Assembly: GCA_002429315.1 (NCBI GenBank)
Contig: DIZC01000052.1
Location: forward strand, 1 to 64,000
Length of the DNA stretch: 64,000 nt
Direction of reading: 5' to 3'
DNA from: Alphaproteobacteria bacterium UBA6038
GTDB lineage: Bacteria > Pseudomonadota > Alphaproteobacteria > Micropepsales > Micropepsaceae
Part shown: piece by piece, positions 10,310 to 20,567 of the stretch
How positions within the stretch are numbered: position 1 is the first letter of the stretch
How the letters are laid out: each line of letters opens with the position of its first letter
Translations under genes and position numbers: made by a program
The notes under the pieces: model-generated
The model's database searches: none
Told to the model about the DNA's origin: nothing
What the model saw: the letters and a program-made list of their open reading frames with translations, nothing else

Positions 10310-11160
10310 TGATCCGCTTCGAGCTTATCGATTCGCTGTCCATTCCGGGCGATCCGGATAAGCCCAACGATGACGCGTTCGGCGTGCTGGAGACCGCTGC
10401 GGTTGTGCTGGATGGCGCAACTTCGCTGTGCGAGCCACTCATGCCGGGCAAGAGCGATGCGGCCTGGCTTGCGCAATTCGGCGCGCGTCGGCTGCTTGCC
10501 CACATCAATGATGGTGATACGCCCCGCAATGCGGTGCGGCACGCGATGGAAGAGGCGGAGCAATCTTTCACCGCCCTGCGCCGCCGCGCGCCTGCGGCAA
10601 TCTACGAGATGCCGGTTGCGTCCATGATGCTGATCGCAGCCAGCGAAGCGGGTTTTGAAGCACTTTGGTTCGGCGATTGCGCCGCACTGGTAAAGCGCCC
10701 CGGTGAGCCGGTGACCATCCTCGGCGACACGCTGGCCAAGCGCGAACTGGAGGCGGCGCGCGTGGCGCGGCTGGCAGCGAAACACGGACTTTCGCCGGCC
10801 GCCGGCCACAACCGGCCCGAATACCTGAATGCGCTCCGCCGCGCCCGCAACTACGCGAACACAGAGAAGGGCGGCTGGGTCTTCGGGCCCGATCCGCGCG
10901 CTGCCGATCATGTCGCGGCAAAGGCCGCCGCGGCGCCGGAAGGTACGCTGGTGCTGCTCGCGACCGACAGCTTCCTCGCGCTCATCAGCGACTACCGCCG
11001 CTACGATGCGGCAGCGCTGTTCACCGCCGCTACATCGCTGGGCCTTGAAAAACTCGGTGAAGAACTGCGCGAAATCGAATCGGGAGACGCCTACGGAACG
11101 CGCTATCCCCGGTTTAAAACAAGCGACGATGCAACCGCGCTGCTGGTGCGCGTTGCCTGA
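10309..11160 (+). CDS. PP2C-like serine/threonine phosphatase domain protein
   Basis: This 283-residue protein has PP2C-like metal-site motifs in order: KPNDDAFG, VVLDGATSL, LLATDSFLAL and SDDATALLVRV. The acidic residues expected of a metal-dependent phosphatase are kept, although surrounding sequence is divergent. The ATG at 10309 shares its A with the cca stop codon. Its 3' end overlaps the convergent terC gene by 58 bases. Substrate unknown. Confidence 0.75.
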   Translation: MIRFELIDSLSIPGDPDKPNDDAFGVLETAAVVLDGATSLCEPLMPGKSDAAWLAQFGARRLLAHINDGDTPRNAVRHAMEEAEQSFTALRRRAPAAIYEMPVASMMLIAASEAGFEALWFGDCAALVKRPGEPVTILGDTLAKRELEAARVARLAAKHGLSPAAGHNRPEYLNALRRARNYANTEKGGWVFGPDPRAADHVAAKAAAAPEGTLVLLATDSFLALISDYRRYDAAALFTAATSLGLEKLGEELREIESGDAYGTRYPRFKTSDDATALLVRVA

Positions 11161-11771
11161 TGTTGCGCTGTGTAGATGTCCCAGGCGCCGATCCAGATCA
11201 TCCTTAGCGCCACATAAAGAACGATAATGAGCCCCGCGTAGCTGATCCACGGGTGACGCTGCAGCAGGTTGGCGATCATCGCTGCCGCCACCCCCATCAG
11301 CGCGATGGACAAGACAAGCCCGATCGTCAGCACCCACACGTGATCCATGGCCGCACCCGCGACCGCCAGGACGTTGTCCAGCGACATCGACAGGTCCGCG
11401 AGGGCAACCTGCACGATGGCGCGGCGAACAGTGAGCCCGCCTGCGACGTCTTCAGCGCCGCCGTCACGGATCGCGCGAAAATCGATCCGCTCCTGATCGG
11501 TATGGCGAATTTCACGGTATAGCCGCCACGACACCCACAACAGCAGAATGCCGCCCGCGAACATCAGCCCGATGATTTCGAGAATCGTGGCGGTGACGGT
11601 CGCGAGAACGATCCGCGCAACGACCGCCGCCACGAGCGCCCAAAAGATCACCTTGGGGCGGTTTGCCCGCGGGACGCGCGAGGCGACCATGCCGATCACC
11701 ACGGCATTGTCGCCCGCCAGCACGATATCGATGAGGATGACCTGAAGAAGAGCGGCCAGGGCAGGCGACAT
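11103..11771 (-). CDS. TerC/YjbE-family integral membrane protein
   Basis: This 222-residue protein has about seven hydrophobic segments and the paired TerC acidic motifs DIVLAGDNAVVIGM and LADLSMSLDNVLAVAG. The YjbE-like branch is associated with Mn2+ or other metal efflux in other bacteria; the substrate here is inferred. The start is set at ATG 11771, since the open frame upstream to 12137 is antisense to hemF and lacks TerC features. Its C-terminus overlaps the PP2C-like gene tail to tail. Confidence 0.87.
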   Translation of the reverse strand: MSPALAALLQVILIDIVLAGDNAVVIGMVASRVPRANRPKVIFWALVAAVVARIVLATVTATILEIIGLMFAGGILLLWVSWRLYREIRHTDQERIDFRAIRDGGAEDVAGGLTVRRAIVQVALADLSMSLDNVLAVAGAAMDHVWVLTIGLVLSIALMGVAAAMIANLLQRHPWISYAGLIIVLYVALRMIWIGAWDIYTAQHQATRTSSAVASSLVLNRG

Positions 11772-11803
11772 GAAGTGAAACAACGCCAGGCCTCGTCGGT
11801 GAG

Positions 11804-12694
11804 TTAGGGCCAGCGGACAAGAGGCGGCAGACTCATGAGAATTGCGTCCACATTGCCCCCTGTTCTCAGGCCGAATTGGGTGCCTCGGTCGTACAGCAAA
11901 TTGAACTCCGCATATCGGCCGCGACGGACGAGCTGACGATCCCGCTCGGCCTCGCTCCAAGGCTGGCCCATCCGCCTCCTGACGATTTGGGGATAAACGC
12001 TGAGGAATGCCAGCCCCACATCGCGGGTGAAGGCAAAATCTGCTTCCCAGTCTCCGGAATCCAGGTAATCGAAGAAAATCCCGCCGGCGCCCCGCGCTTC
12101 CCCGCGGTGCGGCAGGAAAAAGTACTCGTCGCACCATTGTTTGAACCGGGGATAGTAGCCCGGATCGTGGCCGTTGCAGGCGCGCTGGAGCGCTGCGTGG
12201 AAATCCCCGGCGTCCTCCTCGTTGGGCACCATGGGCGTCAGATCGGAACCGCCACCGAACCAGCTTTTCTGCGTCACGATGTGCCGCGTGTTCAAGTGCA
12301 CGGCCGGGACATGGGGATTTTGCATATGCGCGACCAGCGAAATTCCGCTTGCCCAGAAGCCTGGATCATCTTCGGCGCCTGGCACCTGCTTGGCGAATTC
12401 CGCGCTGAAACGGCCGTAAACGGTGGAGACGTTCACGCCCACTTTCTCGAACACCCGGCCGCGCATGATGCTCATCACCCCGCCGCCGCTGTCTGGGCCG
12501 GTCTCGTCCGGGCGTTGCCAGGCAGCGCGTTCGAATTTGCCGGCAGGTCGCTCCGACAGCTGGCCATTCGAATATTCGCGCTCGATCGATTCAAACTCTG
12601 CACAGATGCGGTCGCGCAACTCTTCGAACCATGCTCGGGCGCACCGCCGGCGAGGTTCGATATTCCGCCCGGCAGGGATGACGGGATCACTCAA
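11804..12694 (-). CDS. hemF: Aerobic coproporphyrinogen III oxidase
   Basis: This 296-residue enzyme makes the O2-dependent oxidative decarboxylation of coproporphyrinogen III to protoporphyrinogen IX in heme synthesis. The family signature [23 protein letters not shown] and the C-terminal [17 protein letters not shown] are all intact and the length is normal. The start overlaps the end of the upstream sialidase-like gene by 8 bases. Its presence fits an aerobic lifestyle together with the nearby bc1 complex. Confidence 0.97.
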   Translation of the reverse strand: MSDPVIPAGRNIEPRRRCARAWFEELRDRICAEFESIEREYSNGQLSERPAGKFERAAWQRPDETGPDSGGGVMSIMRGRVFEKVGVNVSTVYGRFSAEFAKQVPGAEDDPGFWASGISLVAHMQNPHVPAVHLNTRHIVTQKSWFGGGSDLTPMVPNEEDAGDFHAALQRACNGHDPGYYPRFKQWCDEYFFLPHRGEARGAGGIFFDYLDSGDWEADFAFTRDVGLAFLSVYPQIVRRRMGQPWSEAERDRQLVRRGRYAEFNLLYDRGTQFGLRTGGNVDAILMSLPPLVRWP

Positions 12695-14030
12695 AGGAGA
12701 TCTTCCATCTGAGAATCTGTTGCGACGACGGTAAAGCCTGATACGGCGCGCGATACGTAAAAAATGTGCCGTCGAATGCTACGCGACTCGCCCGAGAGTA
12801 GGTGAACCCTTTCCCGGCCCACGGGTTGCCGCCAAAATTGTCGATTTCGAACAGGGGGATGAGGCCCGGTCCTCCATCGATCTCGCGCTTTGGCATGAGG
12901 AACACGCTCGGCTTGCTCTCCTCCGGCGTTGCGTCCCGGCGATTGGCGCCCTGCGAAAGAACCATGAGAAAATTGCCGACGTCCACGAGGCTGCGCACCG
13001 GCCATCTCATGCAGCCCACGACGTGCGGCACCGCCAAAGAGACATCGCGCGCACGAAAAACGCGAGTTCCCGGCGGTTTCAGACATGGCAGAGAATCGTC
13101 TGCACCCCATATGACCTCGTCGCCACTCCACACAAGATCGGTCAGGCGGAAGATGTTGCGCGGATATTCGACGCCGTCGATGACGAGGGGCGAACCGCTC
13201 GTGATGTCATGCCAATTGTCGCCGTCGTCGTGCGAGACCCAGACTTTCGATTGGGGGCCTTCGTCTCCCGAAGTGAGCCACCATTCGCCCGGAGATCCGG
13301 GGCGCGCCTGCAGAAAGTGGAAATGACGCACCGCTTTGCTGTCCTGCTCAAACACCGTGGTCCAACTCCGTCCGCGATCGCGGCTGCGGAAGACCCGGCT
13401 GGATGAGCGATTGCCCTCCTTGTTGGCGGGGTATTCGGCGTACATCAGAGTGCCGCGCGCGAAATCCACGGCGCGACAGCCGTGCCAGCGCGGTCCGATG
13501 CCGGGGTGGCTTGCGATCACCTGGCCGTCATCGTTCACCACGAGCAGGTCAGTAGGCACACGTCGGTCGCCTTTGAGGCTTGCCGGCTTGACCTGCGCCA
13601 GAAACTCGCCGTGGCCAAGTCCTCTGACGTGAATGACGGCGTGGTTTCGATAGCCGGAGACCAAAACGGGCCGCCAGCTTTCGGCGAGGTCTTCTGAAAT
13701 GACAAACCCACCCGTCGTCGTCGCGGTGACGGTCCGGGTTGGGTTGCCGGATTGGTCGGTGGCGTGGTCGCAAAACCCGAACGGCAAGTGGCCGGGCATG
13801 GGCGGAACGCCGATCTGGACGACGACCTTTTTGGCACCCCAGCCTTGCGGAAGGGCAACACAATATTCGCGGTGTTCGTGGCCCCGTCCGCGCACAAGCG
13901 CGTGCACATTGCGGTCGAACCTGTACCTCAGCTTCGTCCAGAACGGAGTGGACAGATAGCGGCGCCCGAGCCTTCGTAAGAGTGCGGTCCGCGCCGGATC
14001 TGCCATTTTGGTCCCGTTTCGCCTCGGCAA
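12687..14030 (-). CDS. BNR/sialidase-like beta-propeller protein
   Basis: This 447-residue protein has at least two clear Asp-boxes, SRDRGRSW and SHDDGDNW, and a weaker one (SEDLAESW), indicating a sialidase-superfamily propeller. No signal peptide is obvious: the N-terminus is basic and polar. The ATG at 14030 is taken as start, with an in-frame alternative at 14006. The Arg triad of true sialidases could not be recognised, so catalytic activity is doubtful. It overlaps hemF by 8 bases, implying co-transcription, but no functional link to heme synthesis is known. Confidence 0.7.
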   Translation of the reverse strand: MPRRNGTKMADPARTALLRRLGRRYLSTPFWTKLRYRFDRNVHALVRGRGHEHREYCVALPQGWGAKKVVVQIGVPPMPGHLPFGFCDHATDQSGNPTRTVTATTTGGFVISEDLAESWRPVLVSGYRNHAVIHVRGLGHGEFLAQVKPASLKGDRRVPTDLLVVNDDGQVIASHPGIGPRWHGCRAVDFARGTLMYAEYPANKEGNRSSSRVFRSRDRGRSWTTVFEQDSKAVRHFHFLQARPGSPGEWWLTSGDEGPQSKVWVSHDDGDNWHDITSGSPLVIDGVEYPRNIFRLTDLVWSGDEVIWGADDSLPCLKPPGTRVFRARDVSLAVPHVVGCMRWPVRSLVDVGNFLMVLSQGANRRDATPEESKPSVFLMPKREIDGGPGLIPLFEIDNFGGNPWAGKGFTYSRASRVAFDGTFFTYRAPYQALPSSQQILRWKISFE

Positions 14031-14265
14031 TGTCTTTAAACACCGGCTTCAGTCAACGCGCGATGAGAGAACAGCAGTCGCCGAGCGGAGAGATCGCTGT
14101 CTGCTGCTGCTTCGAAGCGGTAGGATTTCTGCGGCATCGTGCCGCGAGACCCCCTATGGTCCAGTCACTATTTTACGCCCGCAAATCGGCGGCGGCGCAG
14201 GAATTCCGGGGGCTGCGCGGCTGGTATCTCCGCCTCCCGGAGCGCCTGATCCAAAGGTGATATCC

Positions 14266-14820
14266 GTGGCATCCACCGCAGCGGCCGAGCCGACACGCCG
14301 CGATTTCATACACGTTGCGACGGGGGCTGCTGGGGCAGTTGGGTTGGCGCTGCTGGCGTGGCCCTTGATCGATCAGATGAACCCTTCAGCATCGGTCTTG
14401 GCATTGTCCTCCATCGAGTTCGACCTGTCGCCGGTCCAGGAGGGCCAGCAGGTCACGGTCATGTGGCGCGGCAAGCCGGTGTTCGTACGGCATCGCACCG
14501 CCAAGGAAATCGCCGAAGCGCGCTCCGTTCCGGTGTCCAGCCTGCCCGATCAGCTAGCGCGCAATGCAAACCTGCCGGACAGCGCGCCGGCCAGCGACCA
14601 GGACCGCATGTTCAAGCCCGAATGGCTGATCATGATCGGCATCTGCACGCATCTGGGCTGCATCCCTCTCGATCACCAAGGGGATTACGGCGGTTATCTC
14701 TGCCCTTGCCATGGCTCGCAATACGATACCGCCGGCCGCATCCGGAAAGGCCCGGCGCCCGAGAATATGTATATTCCGCCGTACTCCTATCTGAGCCCCA
14801 CCAAGGTGAAAATCGGCTGA
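14266..14820 (+). CDS. petA: Ubiquinol-cytochrome c reductase Rieske iron-sulfur subunit
   Basis: This 184-residue Rieske protein of the bc1 complex carries a twin-arginine segment PTRRDF and a single membrane anchor (residues about 17-35). The [2Fe-2S] ligand motifs are CTHLGC (residues 127-132) and CPCHGS (146-151). The GTG start at 14266 is preceded by AAAGGTG at suitable spacing. It is the first gene of the petABC operon. Confidence 0.97.
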   Translation: MASTAAAEPTRRDFIHVATGAAGAVGLALLAWPLIDQMNPSASVLALSSIEFDLSPVQEGQQVTVMWRGKPVFVRHRTAKEIAEARSVPVSSLPDQLARNANLPDSAPASDQDRMFKPEWLIMIGICTHLGCIPLDHQGDYGGYLCPCHGSQYDTAGRIRKGPAPENMYIPPYSYLSPTKVKIG

Positions 14821-14831
14821 CGGAGCGATAT

Positions 14832-16115
14832 ATGGCCGGCCAATCGACCTACGTTCCGAAGACGGGCTTCACCCGCTGGCTCGACGCGCGTCTGCCGATC
14901 CTGCGGTTCACGAACGATACAATGATGACGTTCCCGACGCCCAGGAACCTGAACTTCTGGTACTCGTTCGGCGGCATTCTCACGTTCATGCTCGGCATCC
15001 AGATCGTCACCGGCATCGTGCTGGCGATGCATTACGTGCCGAACGCGAGCATGGCGTTCGATTCCGTCGAAAACATCATGCGCGACGTCAATTATGGTTG
15101 GTTGTTGCGCTACATGCATTCGAACGGAGCTTCGTTCTTCTTCCTCGCCGTCTACGTGCACATGTTCCGCGGGCTCTATTACGGCTCGTACAAGGCGCCC
15201 CGCGAGGTGCTGTGGATTTTGGGCGTCATCATCTACGTGCTGATGATCGCCACGGCTTTCCTCGGATACGTGCTGCCGTGGGGCCAGATGTCGTTCTGGG
15301 CGGCCACCGTCATCACCAACCTGTTCACCTCGATCGACCAGATTCTGCCGCACACCGGCACGGCGGTGACCCAGTGGCTGTGGGGTGGATTTGCGGTGGG
15401 GGATCCCACGCTCAACCGCTTCTTTTCGCTGCATTACCTGCTGCCCTTCGTAATCGCGGGTGTGGTGGTGCTGCACATCTGGGCGCTGCACGTGCCAGGC
15501 AACAACAATCCGCTCGGCATCGATGTGAAAGGGCCGCAGGACACGGTGCCGTTCCATCCCTACTACACGGTGAAGGATCTCTTCTACCTCAGTCTGTTCG
15601 TGATCCTGTTCGCCATTGTCGTGTTCTATCTGCCGAACGCGCTGGTGGAGCCCGACAATTACGTGCCCGCCAATCCGTTGGTGACGCCGCCGGAGATCGT
15701 GCCGGAATGGTACCTGCTGCCGTTCTACGCGATGCTGCGCTCGATTCCGCAGAAGCTGATCGGGGTCATCGTGCTGTTCGGCGCCCTGGCTACGCTGGTA
15801 TTCGTGCCGTGGCTCGATACGTCGAAAGTGCGCTCGATGCGATTCCGGCCCCTGGCGAAGCAATTCTTCTGGGCGCTGCTTCTCGATTGCGTGCTGCTCG
15901 GCTATCTGGGTGCCCACCGGCCGGACGCGGTGTTTCCCGGCACCGGGATCCCGATGCTGCCGTTCGCGCGCCTGGGCACCGCATACTATTACGCCTTCTT
16001 TTGGGTGATCCTGCCCCTGCTCGGGCTCATCGAAACGCCGCGGCCTGTGCCCGCAACCATCGCCACCTCCGTCACCGGCAGCGGTGTCGAGCAGGTCAAC
16101 GCGCCCGCCGAGTGA
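14832..16115 (+). CDS. petB: Cytochrome b of the bc1 complex
   Basis: This 427-residue polytopic membrane protein carries hemes bL and bH and the Qo and Qi quinone sites. The Qo motif PEWY is at residues 291-294, and His-bearing helices such as [19 protein letters not shown] are present. It begins 11 bases after petA and ends with a TGA nine bases before petC. Unlike in Bradyrhizobium it is not fused to cytochrome c1. Confidence 0.98.
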   Translation: MAGQSTYVPKTGFTRWLDARLPILRFTNDTMMTFPTPRNLNFWYSFGGILTFMLGIQIVTGIVLAMHYVPNASMAFDSVENIMRDVNYGWLLRYMHSNGASFFFLAVYVHMFRGLYYGSYKAPREVLWILGVIIYVLMIATAFLGYVLPWGQMSFWAATVITNLFTSIDQILPHTGTAVTQWLWGGFAVGDPTLNRFFSLHYLLPFVIAGVVVLHIWALHVPGNNNPLGIDVKGPQDTVPFHPYYTVKDLFYLSLFVILFAIVVFYLPNALVEPDNYVPANPLVTPPEIVPEWYLLPFYAMLRSIPQKLIGVIVLFGALATLVFVPWLDTSKVRSMRFRPLAKQFFWALLLDCVLLGYLGAHRPDAVFPGTGIPMLPFARLGTAYYYAFFWVILPLLGLIETPRPVPATIATSVTGSGVEQVNAPAE

Positions 16116-16123
16116 GGACCAGC

Positions 16124-16927
16124 ATGCGCTTCTCCCGGTTGACACTGACGTTTGGGGTGGTCCTCGGGGCAGCGAGCGCACATGCCGCGCTCGACACCAG
16201 TCCGCTGTCGCCCACGCACCCCGACTGGTCGTTCGAAGGGCCCTTCGGAATGTATGACCGCGCAGCGCTGCAGCGCGGATTTCAGGTGTACAAGGAAGTT
16301 TGTTCCGCCTGTCACAGCCTCAACCGCGTCTCGTTTCACGCGCTGTCGTCGGACAATGGCGGCGACGGCTTCTTCACCGATCCCCAAGTCAAGGCGATCG
16401 CGGCGGGTTACCAGGTCGAAGCTGAGCCCAACGACAAGGGCGAGTTGTTCGACGAGAAGGGCAACCGGCTGAAGCGGCCCGGCATCCCCGCCGATCATTT
16501 CCCGCCGCCGTTCCCGAACGAGCAGGCCGCGCGCACCGCCAATGCCGGCGCCCTGCCGCCGGACCTTTCGATCATCACCAAAGCCCGCGCTGGCGGCTCG
16601 GATTACGTGTACTCCATCATCACCGGCTTCGGTCAGAAGCCGCCGGTCGGCTTCACCGTGCTGCCGAACAAATACTACAACCCGTATTTCTCCGGCTGGA
16701 ACATCTCCATGCCGCCGCCGCTGTCGGCCAACCAGGTGACGTATTCCGACGGCACCAAGGCAACCGTGCCGCAGATGGCGCACGACGTCGTGACGTTCCT
16801 CTCCTGGGCTGCCGAGCCGACCATGGAGCAGCGCAAGAGCCTCGGCTTCGGCGTCATGCTTTTCCTCATCGCGTTCTCCGGGCTGCTGTACGTGTCGTAC
16901 CGCCGGGTGTGGAAAGACATCCACTGA
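16124..16927 (+). CDS. petC: Cytochrome c1 of the bc1 complex
   Basis: This 267-residue protein has a cleavable signal peptide (cleavage near ASAHA-ALD), the heme-attachment motif CSACH, an axial-Met region NISMPPPLS, and a C-terminal membrane anchor ending RRVWKDIH. It passes electrons from the Rieske protein to soluble or membrane cytochrome c on the periplasmic side. It is the last gene of petABC. Confidence 0.98.
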   Translation: MRFSRLTLTFGVVLGAASAHAALDTSPLSPTHPDWSFEGPFGMYDRAALQRGFQVYKEVCSACHSLNRVSFHALSSDNGGDGFFTDPQVKAIAAGYQVEAEPNDKGELFDEKGNRLKRPGIPADHFPPPFPNEQAARTANAGALPPDLSIITKARAGGSDYVYSIITGFGQKPPVGFTVLPNKYYNPYFSGWNISMPPPLSANQVTYSDGTKATVPQMAHDVVTFLSWAAEPTMEQRKSLGFGVMLFLIAFSGLLYVSYRRVWKDIH

Positions 16928-16954
16928 GGCGCGGCGCGTGCTAGAACGCGCGCC

Positions 16955-17833
16955 ATGAGCAAGACCGTTCTCGGCATCATCGGCGGCAGCGGCGTCTATG
17001 ACATCGATGGGCTGGAGAATGCGCGCTGGCAGCGGGTCGAAAGTCCGTGGGGCGAGCCTTCCGATGAACTGCTATTTGGCCGGCTTGCCGGCGTGGACAT
17101 GGTGTTCCTGCCGCGCCATGGCCGCGGCCACGTGCATTCGCCCACGTCGATCAACTACCGCGCCAATATCGATGCGCTGAAACGCTCCGGCGTCACCGAT
17201 GTGATTTCGGTTTCCGCCTGCGGCTCGTTCAAGGAGGAACTGGCGCCCGGCACCTTCGTGATGGCCGATCAATTCATCGATCGCACCCATGCCCGCGAGA
17301 AAAGCTTCTTTGGGCCCGGGTTCGTGGCGCATGTTTCCATGGCGCATCCGGTGTGCCCGCGACTTGCCGATGTGCTGTACGACGCGGCGCGGGAGGAAAG
17401 CATTCGCAGCGCCAAAGGCGGCACCTATCTCGCGATGGAAGGCCCGCAATTCTCCACCCTGGCGGAATCCCATCTCTACCGCTCCTGGGGCTGCAGCGTG
17501 ATCGGGATGACCGCCATGCCGGAAGCCAAACTCGCCCGCGAAGCCGAGCTGCCGTACGCGCTCGTGGCCATGGTGACGGACTACGATTGCTGGCACGAGG
17601 AGCACGACCACGTCACCGTCGATCAGGTCCTCCGGGTGCTGACCGCCAATGCGGAGAACGCCCGCCGCCTCATTAAGCGTGTGGCGCCGAAGCTCGGACC
17701 GGAGCGCACGCCCTCGCCGCTGGGCATCGAGCATGTCCTCGATACGGCGCTCATCACCGCGCCCGACAAACGCGATCCGGAGCTGTTCCAAAAACTCGAT
17801 GCCGTTGCCGGCCGTGTACTGAAGAAGGTTTGA
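16955..17833 (+). CDS. mtnP: S-methyl-5'-thioadenosine phosphorylase
   Basis: This 292-residue PNP-family phosphorylase shows [12 protein letters not shown], the RHGRGH phosphate-binding loop and the substrate-site MEGPQFST. It splits methylthioadenosine into adenine and methylthioribose-1-phosphate. The two following genes use exactly these products: Apt takes adenine and MtnA takes methylthioribose-1-phosphate. A hairpin GCGCGT-n6-ACGCGC (16934-16951) sits just before the ATG. Confidence 0.95.
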   Translation: MSKTVLGIIGGSGVYDIDGLENARWQRVESPWGEPSDELLFGRLAGVDMVFLPRHGRGHVHSPTSINYRANIDALKRSGVTDVISVSACGSFKEELAPGTFVMADQFIDRTHAREKSFFGPGFVAHVSMAHPVCPRLADVLYDAAREESIRSAKGGTYLAMEGPQFSTLAESHLYRSWGCSVIGMTAMPEAKLAREAELPYALVAMVTDYDCWHEEHDHVTVDQVLRVLTANAENARRLIKRVAPKLGPERTPSPLGIEHVLDTALITAPDKRDPELFQKLDAVAGRVLKKV

Positions 17834-17837
17834 GCAA

Positions 17838-18365
17838 ATGGATTTTACATCCGTCATCCGAACCATTCCGGATTACCCCAAGCCCGGGATCATGTTCCGC
17901 GACATCACGACCTTGCTCGGCAACGCGCGGGCGTTCCGGCGCGCGGTGGACGAGATGGTGCAGCCCTATGCCGGCGTGAAGATCGACAAGGTCGCCGGAA
18001 TCGAGGCGCGTGGATTCATTCTCGGCGGCGCAGTGGCCCACCAGCTCTGCCGCGGCTTCATTCCGATACGCAAGAAAGGCAAGCTGCCGCACGTGGTTAT
18101 CGGCGAGGATTACGATCTGGAGTACGGCAAGGACCGCGTCGAGATTCACAGCGATGCAGTGTCGGCCGGCGATCACGTGCTCATCGTCGACGACCTGATC
18201 GCCACCGGCGGCACCGCGTTTGCTGCCATCCGGCTGCTGGAGCGTGCGGGCGCCAAGGTCGTCGGCTGCTCGTTCGTCATCGACCTGCCCGAACTTGGCG
18301 GCGCCGACAAAATTCGCGCGCTCGGCAAAGAGGTGCGGACGCTGGTCAGCTTCGCGGGGCACTAG
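17838..18365 (+). CDS. apt: Adenine phosphoribosyltransferase
   Basis: This 175-residue enzyme converts adenine and PRPP into AMP. The PRPP-binding motif [14 protein letters not shown] and the opening [18 protein letters not shown] are typical. It starts 4 bases after mtnP, so the pair is coupled and recycles the adenine released by MtnP. Confidence 0.97.
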   Translation: MDFTSVIRTIPDYPKPGIMFRDITTLLGNARAFRRAVDEMVQPYAGVKIDKVAGIEARGFILGGAVAHQLCRGFIPIRKKGKLPHVVIGEDYDLEYGKDRVEIHSDAVSAGDHVLIVDDLIATGGTAFAAIRLLERAGAKVVGCSFVIDLPELGGADKIRALGKEVRTLVSFAGH

Positions 18366-18380
18366 CGCGTTGGCCTTCTC

Positions 18381-19499
<1,119 letters not shown>

Positions 19500-19512
19500 G
19501 GGGTCGGCGGCG

Positions 19513-19953
19513 CTACGACGCCATGCGCCGGCGGTCGCGCACCTGCTGCGGCTGATACGCCTTGCGGGCGTGCGCCTCGCAATAGGGCGAGCCCTGCTTG
19601 GGGTTGCGGCCGCAGAAGTGGAACTCGTCCGCGCTCGGGTCGCCGATCGGCCAGCGGCACATCCGGTCGTTGATCGTCAGCACGTCCACGAAGCTGCCGT
19701 CGTCGAGCTTGACGGGCTCCTCCTCCACCACCGGCGGCTCGGGCTCGCGGATGCGATAGGAGAGCCGGGGGGCCGAGGGGAGCCGCGGGCGATCGATGCG
19801 GGAGGGCGCGGCGCGGCCGGCCAGCCCCAGGCGATGGACCTTGCCGATGACGGCATTGCGGGTGACCCCGCCGAGGGCGCGGGCGATCTGGCTCGCGCTC
19901 AGCCCCTCCGTCCAGAGCGATTTCAACTGGTCCACCCGTTCGTCCGTCCACAT
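19513..19953 (-). CDS. gcrA: GcrA cell cycle regulator
   Basis: This 146-residue protein has the GcrA helix-turn-helix start MWTDERVDQLKSLWTEGLS and ARALGGVTRNAVIGKVHRLG, and the C-terminal Cys/His cluster CRWPIGDP...FHFCGRNP...YCEAH. GcrA is a sigma70-associated transcription factor of alphaproteobacteria that senses GANTC methylation in Caulobacter. The ATG at 19953 was chosen because AGGAGG lies 5 bases upstream and family members start MWT; a longer frame to 20016 is not needed. Confidence 0.95.
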   Translation of the reverse strand: MWTDERVDQLKSLWTEGLSASQIARALGGVTRNAVIGKVHRLGLAGRAAPSRIDRPRLPSAPRLSYRIREPEPPVVEEEPVKLDDGSFVDVLTINDRMCRWPIGDPSADEFHFCGRNPKQGSPYCEAHARKAYQPQQVRDRRRMAS

Positions 19954-20068
19954 TGGGGCCTCCTGCCGCTCTTGTGACGCTACATATCGTAGCAGCGACG
20001 AGAATGCGCACAACACCTAAGGGCTACCTACAAGACCTTGTTCACAGGAATCGGCGAGGCGGACCAGA

Positions 20069-20333
20069 GTTCCCATTCGAACCTCCAGAAATTGAGGGGG
20101 GGTACCCCCTTGGCTCCTCCCCTGCGCAGCAGGGGTGGGAGCTCCCCTGCGGCTCTGTCCTCTCTTGGGTGCTCGCCCACGCCTCACACAAGTTCAATCA
20201 CATCTGCCTATATCTTGTGGCGCCCGGCCGGGTTCCCATTCGAATGGCAAAAAAGGGGGGGTGGGGTCCCCCCCCGGCAGCTTTGGCCCCCTCCGAACGC
20301 CTGACCCAAGCCACACACCAGTTCCACGCCATC
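20069..20333. repeat. Two degenerate copies of an intergenic repeat
   Basis: A 13-base string GTTCCCATTCGAA occurs at 20069-20081 and 20232-20244. In both copies it is followed by a G-run/C-run palindrome (20096-20109 and 20255-20275) and then by related CACACAAGTTCAATCACATC or CACACACCAGTTCCACGCCATC strings (ends near 20204 and 20333). A perfect hairpin CCCCTGC-GCA-GCAGGGG lies at 20119-20135. The 614-bp stretch 19954-20567 contains no supportable gene. This looks like a decayed tandem duplication upstream of the restriction-modification gene. Confidence 0.55.
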
Positions 20334-20567
20334 CTCCCATGAATTGCACCACCGCCTTCCCCGCTCCGAGAACTGAGTTGGGGGTATCGGAAACGTGCTT
20401 CGCCAAGCGCGCCCGAAGTCCCGGGCCGCCGGATTTCGCCAGCTGCATTGTTGCAGACAAACAACGAACAGTCAAGCCCTTTTTCTCTTTTGATCGCCTC
20501 AACCTGCATTTGTGCTGCTGCCGGGGTGCGTGTTTACCTGCGTCAATGAGCTGATTCCGGGGCGTCG

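Noticed and set aside
14832..16927. Fused cytochrome b-c1 (fbcH) as in Bradyrhizobium
   Set aside because: A TGA at 16113-16115 ends cytochrome b and a separate ATG with signal peptide starts cytochrome c1.
20135..20554. Open frames across the 20.0-20.5 kb repeats
   Set aside because: Peptides are Pro/Gly-rich products of the G/C-run repeats in several frames; no conserved domain.
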